Origin: Baffinella frigidus
Taxonomy: Eukaryota > Cryptophyceae > Cryptomonadales > Baffinellaceae
DNA: 34,588 nt
Assembly: GCA_026770585.1 (NCBI GenBank)
Contig: MU646409.1
Span: 772,049-806,636 of the forward strand
Direction: 5' to 3'
This document shows, in pieces, positions 9,601 through 18,518 of the stretch. The first letter of the stretch is position 1, and each line of letters begins with the position of its first letter. The position numbers and the translations under genes are program-made. The notes beneath the pieces are model-generated. The model did no database searches. It was not told where the DNA came from and saw only the letters and a program-made list of their open reading frames with translations.

Positions 9601-12600
9601 CTAGCCTTGGCGGTCGTGGCACCCGCCATCAAGTCGTGCCTGCCCTCACAAAGTCCTGCCGCCCTCACCAAGTCCTGCCGCCCTCCATCAGGTTCTTGCG
9701 AGACTTGCAAGTGAACAATTCGCACGTGGAGGTCTCGGTCCCTCCGCGAGGTGCTCCCTGCCCGCCTGCAGCGATTGGGCTGCGTGTGGCAGTGGCGTGC
9801 AGCATAGCGGCGTGTGGCAGTGGCGTGCTACATAGCGGCGTGTGCCAGTGGCGTAGATCCAGGCCTGTATGGGGCACGCGGCGGTCCTCGCATGCGGGCC
9901 ACCGCTTGCGCAAGGCATGTCTGACACCATCCATCCACGCCCCAGCCTGCCACTCACCTCACCGCACTCCATGTCAGCATCGCATGTGTCGTTAAGCGTA
10001 TCTTGCCGGGTGGCAGGCGCCGCAAAAGGGCAGGCAGGGGCATCGGGGGGAGGTGGGGCAGAGCGGTGGCGGTGTTCGCTGGTGGACATTCGGGGGGAAG
10101 GGGAAGCCACAGTGGGTAGCGCTGACCGCCCAGCCCCCGGCACCCACTGCTGCATGTTTGCTTGTCCCGGGGCGGCGCGGGTGCTCACTGGTGGGCGATG
10201 CCAAGGGTGCTCAATGTTGGGGGCTGCCGCGAGTGCTGCATGGTGGCTGCGGTTGGTCACAGGGGGGTGGGGGCGCAGGGCAAGAGGTGCGGTTGGCGTT
10301 CCACTGGAAGGCCACTTCGCTCCTCCTGGCAGGAGCACTCCCGGGGGAGGCTGCGCGCGACGCGCCCGACGGTCTGTCTTCGCTCGGGGGGGGCGTGCTC
10401 ACCAACGAGGTCCAGTGGTTCCGTGTCGACTCCATGGGGAGGACCCTGAAGCTTCGCTTCGGTGGGGATGCCGCGGCCAGCTGTGAGACATTCGAGAAGG
10501 GGGGCAGTGGGGACGGGGTGGAGTGCGCTGTGGGGGTGTTCAGGCCAACGGAGGAGTGTGTGGGGTGAGTGCCCCTGGCTGCCGGGATGAAAGTGCAGCG
10601 AGGTGTTGGGGGGTGGTTTCGCGTGGGCAGAGCGGTGGCGTATCGGGCAGTCGCGTGCCAGGGCTGATCGCAGGGAGGAAGGTGTTGAGAGAATGCCCCG
10701 CGTGCTCGCTCCCACCCTGTCTGTCTGGCCCAGTCCTGGACATCGTGGCCCTCCGTTGGGAGCTCTTCAAGTGACGCACGACCCTGCTGCTCAGTGGTCG
10801 ACGCGTTGCTGGTGCTGAGTAGGTGCGGCGTTGGTGGCCGGCCTGGTGCTGAGTGGTTGCAGCGGTGGTGCCCGGCCTTGTCGCGCAAGCTGATCTGCGG
10901 GGCGTGGTGGCATTCAGGTACACGCTCAAGGCAGAGTGCACGTGCACTCTTCACGTGCCCGGGCAGGCCGAGCCGGGCACACGGCAACTCAAAGCCTTCG
11001 CCTACACACGGGTCACGCCATGCCCCCGCTGGTGACAGTGTCAAGGTGTAGCGGCACTGCGTGCAACACTAGGGTAGATCGGGAGTGCGTGCAACACAGA
11101 CAAGGCTCCCTCACGTCCCTGAGACCGCGTGGTGGAGAGGCAGCAATCAAGCCTTGATTGCTGCTGGTGCCCGCCCGCGACCGGGACGACAGGGGAGGAA
11201 GAGGGTGGCGGTGCGCACAAGAGGAGGAGGGGAGGCGCAGTGCGCACATGAGGAGCAGGGGGGGGGTGATGGGCACGCGGGGCCGGGGCTGAAGTGGTCG
11301 GGCGCGCAGGTGGTGGCTCCCGCGGCCGCGGAGGAGGCGTTGGACTGCGCCGCGCCACTCGAGGCTACCGCGCCACTTCCTCGGGAGGAGGGAGAGGGCA
11401 GCTTGCTGGAGATAGAGGCGGCCGTGATCGTGGGGCTTCTCGAGGTTGGTGGCCCACCAACAACCTTGTTTTTGGCTGGGGCGGGGGTGCGCTGCTTCGA
11501 CAGTCACTCTTTCGCCTCGACGCGGAGCATGCCCCTCCCGCGTCTCGGATCCGTCTAGCGCCGCAGCGTGCGATGAGGGAGCGTCGGACATGGAGGGTGC
11601 GGTGTGCCTCTGTCTTGGCCCTGCGACGCTCGAGGATGAATGAGGCGACGCCGCGTGCCCTGCATCCTACGCCTGCTCCTGCTCCTGACGCGGGGGCGGC
11701 ACGCGCGCGCACGGTTGGCAGGTGGGGGGCAGCGTGACCGCGCGCGTGACCCTCTTGTCGGGAGCCTGGGACCCGTCCGCCTCTCCCATACAACTCGCAT
11801 GGTTCGTCGGGGTGCGCCCGCGTCCCCAGACCCCCGGGCTAGACCACCGTCCTTGTACGTGGTGTTTGACAAGCAAGACCCCTTCGCCCCTCGGCGGCAG
11901 CCCCCCCCTCATCGGCAGGCAGTGCTCGCTGGACCAACGGCTTGATGATCCCGAGGGGCGTGTTGACATGGCATGCCATGCCAGCGCTGCCTGCGGAGGT
12001 CTTCCCGAGCGGCGTGACAGTTGCCCTGGGCGCACCCCATCACCAACAAACGGTGACAGCGCCGCACTGCCGCGGCGTGACCCGTGTGTAGTCCAAGGGA
12101 ACACCATTTGGGCTGTCAACGCTGTCCCCACGAATATTGCTAGTCGGTGCTAGTAGGTGCGATGGCGAGAGGCTGGTGAGATGTGCATCCGCGACGGCCC
12201 TGACGCCACGCAAATGTCCTCACACTTCTCTTCTCGCGCCGCCGCAGGGTCCAGGGTCGGGCGGTTGCAGTGAGGGGCAGGAGCCCGATGGTGAACTCGA
12301 ACAAGTGTTGAGCACTGGAGGCGGCCCTGTTGGGGAGCACATGGGTGGCATCGGCGGAGCATGCGCGCACGATCTGGAGGATGCACGGCATGCTGGCGTT
12401 GGTCCCGGTGCAGGGGAGGCGGTCACTGTGCGAGGGACGACCGTCCTGGGCCCAGAGGGGCACCCAGTGCCTGGCGCAGAAGGGGCCGTCCCGGTGTCGC
12501 ACTTGACGCAAGTGTTGGAGTGGACGCGCGTGATTGCGTCAGAGGAGGCTGGCCGCTGGGTGTGGGCGCGCCTCACCCATTGTGCGACGGGGCACGACAC

Positions 12601-12771
12601 GGATGGGGGGGGGGGGCGCCCCCCCCGGTGGGTGCGGGGTAAGTCGCAGATTCGCGGGCGCGCGCGCGTGCAAGACTTGCCCAAGAAAACGTTTGCGGAA
12701 ATGCTGGATGATGAGGAGGAGGAGGTGGTGGGGGGGGGGCTGCGGGAGGCGCGTCGACCAGAAGGTGCGGC

Positions 12772-12816
<45 letters not shown>

Positions 12817-15800
12817 GGCGCCGTCTGCCGCATGGGGTGTGCCCAGGGCAACTGATAGTCACATTCCGTTGCGCCCGGAATCTGTTCCTCTCGAGTTTGC
12901 GCCCCCCCCAGGCAGCACCGCGCGCCCGGGAATGGCGGGGGCGGTTTGGGAGAGCGCCTTTGGGAGCCGCCCCCCACACCGCCCCTCACCCCAATTTCGA
13001 AAAGGCGCCCGGCGCAAGCCACAGGCGGTGGACTTTTCGAAAGTCACCAAAGTCGAAAACGTCGAGATTGCTGGGACTACACGAGCTGCGGCTTCTGCAA
13101 GTCCCACCTCGCCACCCACCACTTGTTGAAACGCTGCTGGCGCAATGGTGAGCGCCGAAGCCTACACGCGCAGGGATGGAGAGAGCAAGGTCGTCGCCCG
13201 GTGCGGACAAGTTGGCAGGCATTCGCCACCTCCCCGGTCTCCCGCCGTCGGCAATTGCCTTGTCCAGAGCACCCAGTCGTGGGGGGGGCTGGCTCGACGA
13301 TGAAGAGGGTTGCGAAGAGGGCCACGAGCAGAGGGGGAAGGGGGGGCGGAGCGTGGCTGCTCGGGAGGAAGAGGGGGGCAGGGCGACAGGGAGACTGAGG
13401 GTAGCGCTGCCGGGAGAGATTCAGCGGGGGGGCGCCGTGGAGTGGGAGGGGGGGGAGGGGGGGGGGGGTGCGTGGGACGGTCCACACGTTCGCGCGGAGG
13501 TGCGCTGCTCGTCTGGAGCACTCTCCGCCGAGCAGGAGGTCTTGCCACCGAAAGCCCCCCCGGCGAAGAAACCGCACTTGCTAGTGAGAGCCTGGTTGGC
13601 TCTCACGGCTGGCACCCCTTTCGGCAGTGCGCGCGCTGACCCCACCCCTCTGGCTGTCTCGGAGGCTTGGGCGGGGGCAGCGTGTTCTGACTCGGAGGCT
13701 CGGCAGGGGCGGTCGCGTCGGAACGGGTTTGCCTCTCCAACTTCGCTCTTCAGGTCCTCCTGGGATGCCGCATCTCCTGTCCACGATCACGATCACGATC
13801 ACGATCACGATCACAGTCACGATCACGGCCACGGTACCTCCCCTTCTCCATTCGATCACGGTGCCTCCCCTCCGGAGCCGCTCGCACCCGAAAACACTCT
13901 CGCAGCAAACATGAGAGTGATGCACGTAGTGCGGTCTCAGGTGTCCTCTAGCAAGACTCTGGGCGCCTCCTGCCTTTCGCGCACTGCCCTCCAACCGCCC
14001 TCGGACCCTATCGCACCCCCTGGTGCCGAGTCCAGGCGTGCCGCTCGACAGGTCAGAGGCCTTGCTCTGGCCAGAGCACTGGTCAGAGGCTTTGTCGCCT
14101 GTCACACGAATGCCCTGCGGCGGCGGCGGCGGCGGGGCAGGCACGCCCGACCAACAACTCACGCCCTCCTGCGGCAGGCACACCCGACCAAGCGTCCAGC
14201 CCCACATCACCCTCCAGCGAGATCCGAGTCTTCCACAGAGGGGAGGGCACGTCATCAGCAGTGAAGCACGCTTCGAAGAGCTCAGCAGCGGAGCAAGATG
14301 GTTCGCCGCTCGCTTCTCCCGGCGCCGCGTCTCCGAGCCTGCTTCTGCCCTCCCGACACCCACCAGTTGACCCCCACCAGGCCAGCGACGCGCTGTCTCG
14401 CCGTCACTCTCAGCCGTCGAGTGTTTCTTCTGGGGATCGTGGTGAGGAGGAAGAGGAGGGAGAGGAGGATGGGGGTGGCGAGGCTGGGGCGGGGGTGGGT
14501 TGGGACGCGGCGGATAGATTCGGGGGGATGACTGGATTCGGGCAGATGCCTGCGGGGCGCGGCGCTCGACGCGCGGCCGCGGAACAAGAGGAGGGCCATC
14601 GGGGGCGCCATTTGGGGGAGGGTCGGGAGGAGGGGGGGCAGGAGGAGGGTGGCGGGCAGCGTGCCTCGCCTGCGGTGTCCATGTCCTGGCGTTCCGCCGC
14701 CTCAGACTCTAACTGCTCCTGGCGCCAGGGTGCGCGTGCCGGGGGGGGGGCGGCTGGCCTGCGCTGCTGCTTTGTTACTGCTCAGGGTGCCCAGTGCCGT
14801 GTCCCGGTCGTTGGGCAGGCGTGTCTGGTCAGGTTGTGGTGGGAGGAGCGTGGTGGAGCTGCCGCTGCGCCCTACGCTGGTACGCTCACTCTCTCGCTCG
14901 CTGCACTCTCTCGGCCTGCTCTCTCTCGAGGCGCCCGTTCCCTCGTCTCCGGCGCCCTCCCCTCCCTTCCGTCACTCTGACCGTCACTCGTTGCGGCACT
15001 CTCTCTCTCTCTCGCTATGTCCCTCCTCGGCGGTTTCTCTCTGATGCATCGGGGCTGGTGAGCAGGTGGTGCGCTCTCGTTCGAGCGAGAGGCAGGACGA
15101 CGGGAGGGGGGGCGGGAGGGAGGGCGGGAGGGGGGGGCAGAAGAGCAGCAAGTCGATGTCCGGCAACTGAACTTGGACTTGGACGTTCGCACCTTCTCTT
15201 TCGCTTGGTCCCGCCCCCTCCCCATCCCCAAAGCGCCAAGGTACTCGTGAGGCATGAACAGCAATCGAGGTATGCCGCCGCTCCTTCGCTACTCCTGGCG
15301 CCATTCGATCGCTCACACCTGCCTCGCTCTGCCTCGCTGGTGGGTATCTGAAGGATGGTTCCTGGCGGTACGACGCAGGTACCGAGTGCCAAAAGAAGCG
15401 CACGCGCCGCGCGATGGGGATGCCTCGCCCGCGAGGTTGCTGCCTACCAACCCTTTCCAACCCATCTTGCTCTTCGCCCCCCTTGCTGTCTGCTGTCCAC
15501 CCCTCCCAACAGATGCGTCTCTTGGCCCCCCCCGCTGTCCACCCTTTCCACCGGCTGTGCCTCCTCGCCCCCCCCCATCTTGAACCGGGCGTTGCTTCTC
15601 GGTAACCGCACGTGCGTCCTGGTGAGCAGGCACATGGTGCTGGTGGACGAGGCCGAGCCCTCTCCCCTGCTCACGGCCCACACGTCGCTGCGCTCGTCCG
15701 TGGCGATTCAGCTGCCCAACAAGGTGTCTTGCCCGACTCCGTGCATCATGCCAGGCGATTGGGGGGGTGCAGGAAGGATTGCCGGGATCCGTGCAGGGAG

Positions 15801-17226
15801 GAGGAGGAGGAGCCGCGTTCCGGGCACCCAAGAATCTACTCGCTACCAGAACCTATCGTGCATCTGGAGTGCACGTTGCATGCGCGGGGCCCTGCAGCCT
15901 GACGGCACTCATGGTTGGAGTGGTGTGCAGAGTGCGCGGTACGTGCCTGGCGCGGGGGACGTGGGGCACCGCCTGATGGTTTCTGTCACTGCTCCCGACG
16001 CCACCGAGGCCGTCGCCGTTTCTAAACGTGCACCCAAACCCTCAACCCGAAACTCGAAACCCGAAACCCGAAACCCGAAACCCGAAACTTGAAACCCGAA
16101 TCCTAGCACCCGAAACCCAAAACCCGACACCCGAAACCCTGAATTCTAAACCTTCAACCCTAAACCCGAAACCCGAAACTCAACCCCTAAACCCTAAACC
16201 CGAAACGCAAAACTTTAAACCCTACACCCTGGACCCGAAACCATAAATCATAAATCATAAATCATACACCATAAACCAGAAACCATAAACTATAAACCTC
16301 AAACCCTCAATCCTAAACCATCAACCCTAAAACTCAATCCTGAATCATAAATCATGAAACCTAAACCCTAAACCCTAAACCCGAAGCCCTAAACCCTAGG
16401 CCCTAAATTCCACACGTCAACCCAAAACACTCAATCCGTAAACTCTAAACCTGAAACCCTCAACCCTCAACCCGAAACCCGAAACCCGAAACCCGAAACC
16501 CGAAACCCGAAACCCGAAACCCGAAACCCGAACACTAAACCCTAAACCCTGAACGCAAGACTCCAAATCCTACACCCTGAACCCGAAACCTTTAACCAGA
16601 AACCGTAAACCATAAACCATACACCATAAACCATAAACCATAAACCATAAACCATAAACCGTAAACCTCAATCCCCGAATCCTACAACCTAAACCCTCAA
16701 TCCTGAATCATGAATAAAAAAACCTTAACCCTAACCCCTAAACCCCAAACCCTGCATCCTCAGCCCTACGCCCTAAATCCCACACGGCAACCCTAATCCC
16801 TGAATCCTTGAACTCTAAACCTGAACCCCTAAACCCTAAACCCTAAACCCTAAACCCTAAACCCTAAACCCTAAACCCTAAACCCTAAACCCTAAACCCT
16901 GATTCCTGAACCCTGAATTATAAACCCTAAACCCTAAACCCTGAACCCGAAACCCCAAAATCCAAACCCTAAACCCTGAATCCTAAGCCCTTAATCACGA
17001 ACCCTAAACCCTAAATCCTAAACCCGAAACCCGAAACCCTGAGCCCTCAACCCTAAACCCTGAACCCTTAACCAGGAGTGGTTCACTCGTGACTGAGCAG
17101 CGTGGCGCGGTGCGTAAGGCCTGTACGATCGTTGATCCAGAAACCGGATCGGCACGGTGTTTGGAGCAGGAGCAGAAGCAGGGGGGAGAGGACGACAAGG
17201 CGGCGATGCCAGAACCGAGAGTGTAG
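6269..17226 (+). CDS. AIR9: AIR9-like microtubule-associated protein (LRR plus A9 Ig-like repeats)
   Basis: This is the overall span; exons are listed separately. AIR9 of land plants is a large microtubule-associated protein of the preprophase band and cortical division site. It has a basic Ser-rich microtubule-binding N-terminus, leucine-rich repeats, about eleven Ig-like A9 repeats and a conserved C-terminus. The same order is visible here: a basic S/T/P-rich first exon, then LRR exons matching AIR9 motif by motif (YLYLRGNLL, VLDVSFNSL, KISSIDDLPQL, LAGANQVSSLAGL, LAENPV), then GWMPRHISRSFDES, then A9-type W-F and FRPTEECVGYTLKAECT. From the LRR exon at 7991 to 11032 phases are consistent at every join. 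Between 11 and 16 kb only scattered exons are recognisable. The 3' end is uncertain. Exon 1 is not linked to the LRR exons by a traced exon. Identity is strong for the LRR and first A9 part, weaker beyond. Confidence 0.75.
6641..7990 (+). other. Region between exon 1 and the first LRR exon of the AIR9-like gene
   Basis: The region probably contains intron sequence and perhaps one or more small exons that I could not place. It includes C-rich low-complexity sequence at about 7010-7210 and a telomere-like array at 7771-7885. An open stretch at about 7400-7670 has no recognisable motif. Confidence 0.35.
7771..7885. repeat. Telomere-like array, CCCTAAA orientation
   Basis: Degenerate repeats of the ccctaaa type (aaaccctaaaccctaagcc and variants) run for about 115 bases. 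This is short and degenerate, so an interstitial tract and not a chromosome end. It lies just upstream of the first LRR exon. Confidence 0.9.
7991..8071 (+). CDS. AIR9: AIR9-like gene, first LRR exon
   Basis: The exon reads AWHHVQYLYLRGNLLKRL and ends in phase 0 at donor GTCCTG. Joined to the next exon, the distance from YLR to VLD is 27 residues, the same as I recall for Arabidopsis AIR9. The 5' border (after CGGCAG) is a choice; GTGCAG at 8006-8011 is another possible acceptor. Confidence 0.7.
8425..8473 (+). CDS. AIR9: AIR9-like gene, LRR exon 2
   Basis: Acceptor GGCAG, then VVLDVSFNSLTSLAPL, ending in phase 1 at donor GTACGT. The LxLSxNxLxxL pattern of one leucine-rich repeat is clear. 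Confidence 0.85.
8586..8737 (+). CDS. AIR9: AIR9-like gene, LRR exon 3
   Basis: Acceptor GATCAG, then 2 bases completing an Ala codon, then 50 codons to donor GTGCCA in phase 0. It contains LRHVYANSNKISSIDDLPQL followed by LRILSLSSNSIPSLLGL, two successive leucine-rich repeats. Confidence 0.88.
8981..9030. repeat. GGTCGGT tandem repeat in intron
   Basis: About seven units of ggtcggt with variants ggtgatcggt occupy the end of the intron just before the exon at 9050. Confidence 0.85.
9050..9279 (+). CDS. AIR9: AIR9-like gene, last LRR and LRR cap exon
   Basis: Acceptor GGCAG, then VLLAGANQVSSLAGL, LQSLSLAENPVALERRYR and LDACPLGADELAQARTMAWP, ending in phase 2 at donor GTCCCG. The ENPV ... LD ... 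EE-like order matches the LRR cap and following helix of AIR9. Confidence 0.88.
9434..9500 (+). CDS. AIR9: AIR9-like gene, post-LRR exon 5
   Basis: One base completes an Arg codon from the previous exon; then LAALYGWMPRHISRSFDESF and two more codons run to a phase-0 donor GTGAAC. It aligns with the GWEF ... ES segment that follows the LRR cap in AIR9. Confidence 0.8.
9692..9731 (+). CDS. AIR9: AIR9-like gene, exon 6
   Basis: A small exon in phase 0-1 that reads VLARLASEQFARG between acceptor CATCAG and donor GTCTCG. The phase match with exons on both sides supports it. Confidence 0.65.
9782..9856. repeat. 28-bp tandem repeat in intron
   Basis: Copies start at 9782, 9810 and 9838 and share gcgtgtggcagtggcgtg. 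The third is partial and has a base change. The repeat is inside an intron of the AIR9-like gene. Confidence 0.9.
10279..10564 (+). CDS. AIR9: AIR9-like gene, exon 7, first A9 repeat
   Basis: Acceptor GCGCAG, then 2 bases and 94 codons, ending in phase 2 at the strong donor GTGAGT. The exon includes EVRLAFHWKATSLLLAG, TNEVQWFRVDSMGRTLKLRF and the A9-type end FRPTEECVG. A9 repeats are Ig-like domains with a W-F near the middle and a YxPTxxDVGxxL motif near the end. Confidence 0.82.
10918..11032 (+). CDS. AIR9: AIR9-like gene, exon 8, end of first A9 repeat
   Basis: One base completes the Gly codon split with exon 7, then YTLKAECTCTLHVPGQAEPG and QLKAFAYTR follow. VGYTLKAECT continues the A9 motif across the splice site. 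The donor is uncertain: GTCACG after 11011 or GTGACA after about 11032. Confidence 0.75.
11310..11444 (+). CDS. Candidate exon of the AIR9-like gene, acidic helical
   Basis: A phase 0-0 open stretch of 45 codons between acceptor GCGCAG and donor GTTGGT. It reads VVAPAAAEEALDCAAPLEAT and EGSLLEIEAAVIVGLLE. No A9 motif is evident. Confidence 0.4.
11722..11866 (+). CDS. AIR9: Candidate A9-repeat exon of the AIR9-like gene
   Basis: After acceptor TTGGCAG the frame reads VGGSVTARVTLLSGAWDPSA and then IQLAWFVG. This resembles the first half of an A9 Ig-like repeat (alternating strand, then W-F). The 3' border is uncertain; donor GTGTTTG at about 11859 or GTACGTG at about 11855 are options. Confidence 0.5.
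12137..13129 (+). CDS. Long open frame with acidic and Arg/Glu repeat segments, status uncertain
   Basis: A 330-codon frame without stops on the + strand. Coding-like parts are EWTRVIASEEAGRWVWARLT, QDLPKKTFAEMLDDEEEEVV and QFRKGARRKPQAVDFSKVTK. A strong donor GTAAGT at about 12639 lies inside it, so it may be two exons. The GA microsatellite at 12776-12817 would encode alternating Arg-Glu. In GC-rich sequence such frames can arise by chance, so I give it low confidence. It could be a spacer between A9 repeats of the AIR9-like gene. Confidence 0.3.
12776..12817. repeat. GA dinucleotide microsatellite
   Basis: About twenty GA units, with one GAAAGA interruption near the end, within a long open frame. 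Confidence 0.95.
13176..14264 (+). CDS. Long open frame with a His/Asp repeat, status uncertain
   Basis: A 362-codon open frame, G- and A-rich early on, later encoding an alternating His-Asp run and HSHDHGHG from a GATCAC repeat. No domain is recognisable. It may be coding sequence of the AIR9-like gene, a separate gene, or chance openness of GC-rich intron. The opposite strand is also open for 260 codons at 13581-14363. Confidence 0.25.
   Translation: MERARSSPGADKLAGIRHLPGLPPSAIALSRAPSRGGGWLDDEEGCEEGHEQRGKGGRSVAAREEEGGRATGRLRVALPGEIQRGGAVEWEGGEGGGGAWDGPHVRAEVRCSSGALSAEQEVLPPKAPPAKKPHLLVRAWLALTAGTPFGSARADPTPLAVSEAWAGAACSDSEARQGRSRRNGFASPTSLFRSSWDAASPVHDHDHDHDHDHSHDHGHGTSPSPFDHGASPPEPLAPENTLAANMRVMHVVRSQVSSSKTLGASCLSRTALQPPSDPIAPPGAESRRAARQVRGLALARALVRGFVACHTNALRRRRRRGRHARPTTHALLRQAHPTKRPAPHHPPARSESSTEGRARHQQ
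13782..13835. repeat. GATCAC hexamer repeat
   Basis: Six or so units of gatcac, the last ones altered to agtcac and ggccac. In the + frame open across it the product is a His/Asp repeat. Confidence 0.9.
14265..15629 (+). other. Low-complexity region of AIR9-like gene, exons not resolved
   Basis: The + strand stays open at 14261-14980 with Glu/Gly-rich low-complexity sequence. From 15,000 to 15,140 there are CTCT and GGGA microsatellites. A stretch near 15153-15250 reads VDVRQLNLDLDVRTFSFAWS, which resembles the first half of an A9 repeat, and YRVPKEAHAPRDGD near 15380 resembles its end. I could not set borders. Confidence 0.3.
15630..15723 (+). CDS. Candidate exon of the AIR9-like gene
   Basis: Between acceptor GAGCAG and donor GTGTCT the frame reads HMVLVDEAEPSPLLTAHTSL and RSSVAIQLPNK. 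It begins with 1 base of a split codon and ends in phase 0. Strand-like alternation fits an Ig-like region, but the assignment is by position. Confidence 0.45.
15931..16027 (+). CDS. AIR9: AIR9-like gene, A9-repeat exon
   Basis: The frame reads SARYVPGAGDVGHRLMVSVT and APDATEAVAVSK, a clear A9 end motif (Y-x-P-x-x-x-DVG-x-x-L). The exon may start at 15931 after TGTGCAG or, without a splice there, extend back to about 15855, where a Trp and PDGTHGWSGVQ precede it. The proposed end is phase 1 at donor GTGCAC, directly followed by telomere-like repeats. Confidence 0.6.
16028..17075. repeat. Telomere-like array, CCCTAAA orientation, about 1 kb
   Basis: The tract is made of ccctaaa and variants (cccgaaa, ccataaa, ccctgaa, cctcaaa). 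A near-perfect ccctaaa block of about ten units is at 16828-16897 and a cccgaaa block is at about 16470-16530. It begins right after a donor-like gtgcac and ends at acceptor-like cttaaccag, so it may be an intron of the AIR9-like gene. Internal position and degeneracy argue against a chromosome end. Confidence 0.9.
17076..17226 (+). CDS. Candidate 3'-terminal exon of the AIR9-like gene
   Basis: After the telomere-like tract one + frame reads TEQRGAVRKACTIVDPETGS and ARCLEQEQKQGGEDDKAAMP before stop TAG at 17224-17226. The phase-compatible acceptor with the exon ending at 16027 is TGATCCAG at about 17141, which would leave TGSARCLEQEQK onward. Support is modest. Confidence 0.35.
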
Positions 17227-17712
17227 AGAGATCGCGCGATGTCGATGTCGAATACCTGCCGGATACGGCTGGAACCGACGGCCGGCGTCAGTGCTGCCTC
17301 TGCTTGAAAGGGAAAACGCTGAATCTGAATTCGAGAGTGGTGGTTCCTAGCACGTGCGAGGAGCAGAGCGTGTGGGTATCTAGGCTCTAAGGGCGCCGAA
17401 GGGTGCAAGGTTTCGGCAGAAGACCTCTTCTGAGCGGCGCGCGCGAGGCAGAATCTGCCCGGCAGAGTGGCGTGTCACCATCAAGTGGCGTGTCACCATC
17501 AATGAAACGTCGCCGTTTCGCACCGTTGGATAGTTGGGCAGCGTTCTAGTGGGTGCAGCGACGGCTCTGGGTGGGCAACATGCACACTTGCCTCAGCACC
17601 AACATGCACACTTGCCAGCACCCCGCCCGCATCAAGGCCACGACCCCGGCCCCATTCGCCGCGCATACCGCTCCATGCCGACTGCCACACGCGAGCTGAC
17701 ATGTATCCCAAG
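17227..17712. other. Spacer with short direct repeats
   Basis: I see no convincing gene. An 18-bp unit agtggcgtgtcaccatca is repeated in tandem at about 17465-17500, and aacatgcacacttgcc occurs twice at about 17577-17617. The telomere-like repeats switch strand across this spacer. Confidence 0.5.
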
Positions 17713-17787
17713 TTTAGGGTTTAGGGTCCAGGGGTTAGGGTTCAGATTGTTTTGGGGGGGGGGTAGGGTTTAGGGTTTAGGGTTTTG
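17713..17787. repeat. Telomere-like array, TTTAGGG orientation
   Basis: A short tract of gtttagggtttaggg variants with a ten-base G run. Its orientation is opposite to the tract ending at 17075. Confidence 0.9.
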
Positions 17788-18518
17788 GGAATTGTCCCCA
17801 TACTTTCAGATGTGCATCATGAGTTGCTCGGCTGACAGATTTCGAGAAAGCATACCATTCGGTGCGATACGAGGTGCACCATCTTTGCGATACAAGGGTA
17901 CCTCGTGTACAAGAAACCGTAACTTGAGAAAACGGAACGGATTCGACCCCCATGTTTTCTTAATTTATGAAAAAGGGGCTGACCGGATTCTCCCTCCGTT
18001 TCTTAAAATGAAAAAACGTCCGACCGGAATCTCGTTTTTTTTTGAAATTCAAGAAACCAGCGACCGGCCGGATTCTGCGTGTGTTAGAAAAACAATTGGC
18101 ACTGACACATCGCTTACCACCGGAGGGGGAGCTAGCGCATTTCGGGCCGAAAAAGATTCCAACATTTCCCGATAAAAACAGGTTCCCGGGCGGTGCAACT
18201 TTGAAAACAATCACCAACCCCCCACCGAACTCACCCTGTGACCAAAATCCAAAATCGGGAACCGCAATTGAAAGTGTCTCTGAAGGGAAAGAGCGTCTCC
18301 TATGCTCTTCGCCCTCCTCTGCCCTCACAATGGGTTTACTCTCCCTCGGGTCCCCGATTGTGGACACTGGACACTCCCATGGTCACAAGACACATGGTCA
18401 CAAGCCGCCTCGGGCCCGGAGTTTCCCACCCTCCTGAATCCTCAAGGAATCCGATGCACCCAGAAGCTCTTTTCGATGCCCCCCCTCCTTGCCTTCGCAA
18501 CCAACCTGTGGCGGCTAC
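17788..18518. other. Unique, AT-richer island with degenerate 40-bp repeats
   Basis: At 17940-18080 there are three diverged copies, about 40 bases apart, of a unit with gaccgga[at]tct preceded by an A-rich stretch. A + open frame of 127 codons at 17792-18175 has no recognisable motif. At 18380-18410 atggtcacaagacac occurs as a near-duplicate pair. Confidence 0.4.

Noticed and set aside
10211-11044. Long minus-strand open frames opposite the AIR9-like exons
   Set aside because: They mirror GC-rich coding sequence of the opposite strand. The + strand shows phase-consistent exons and known motifs.
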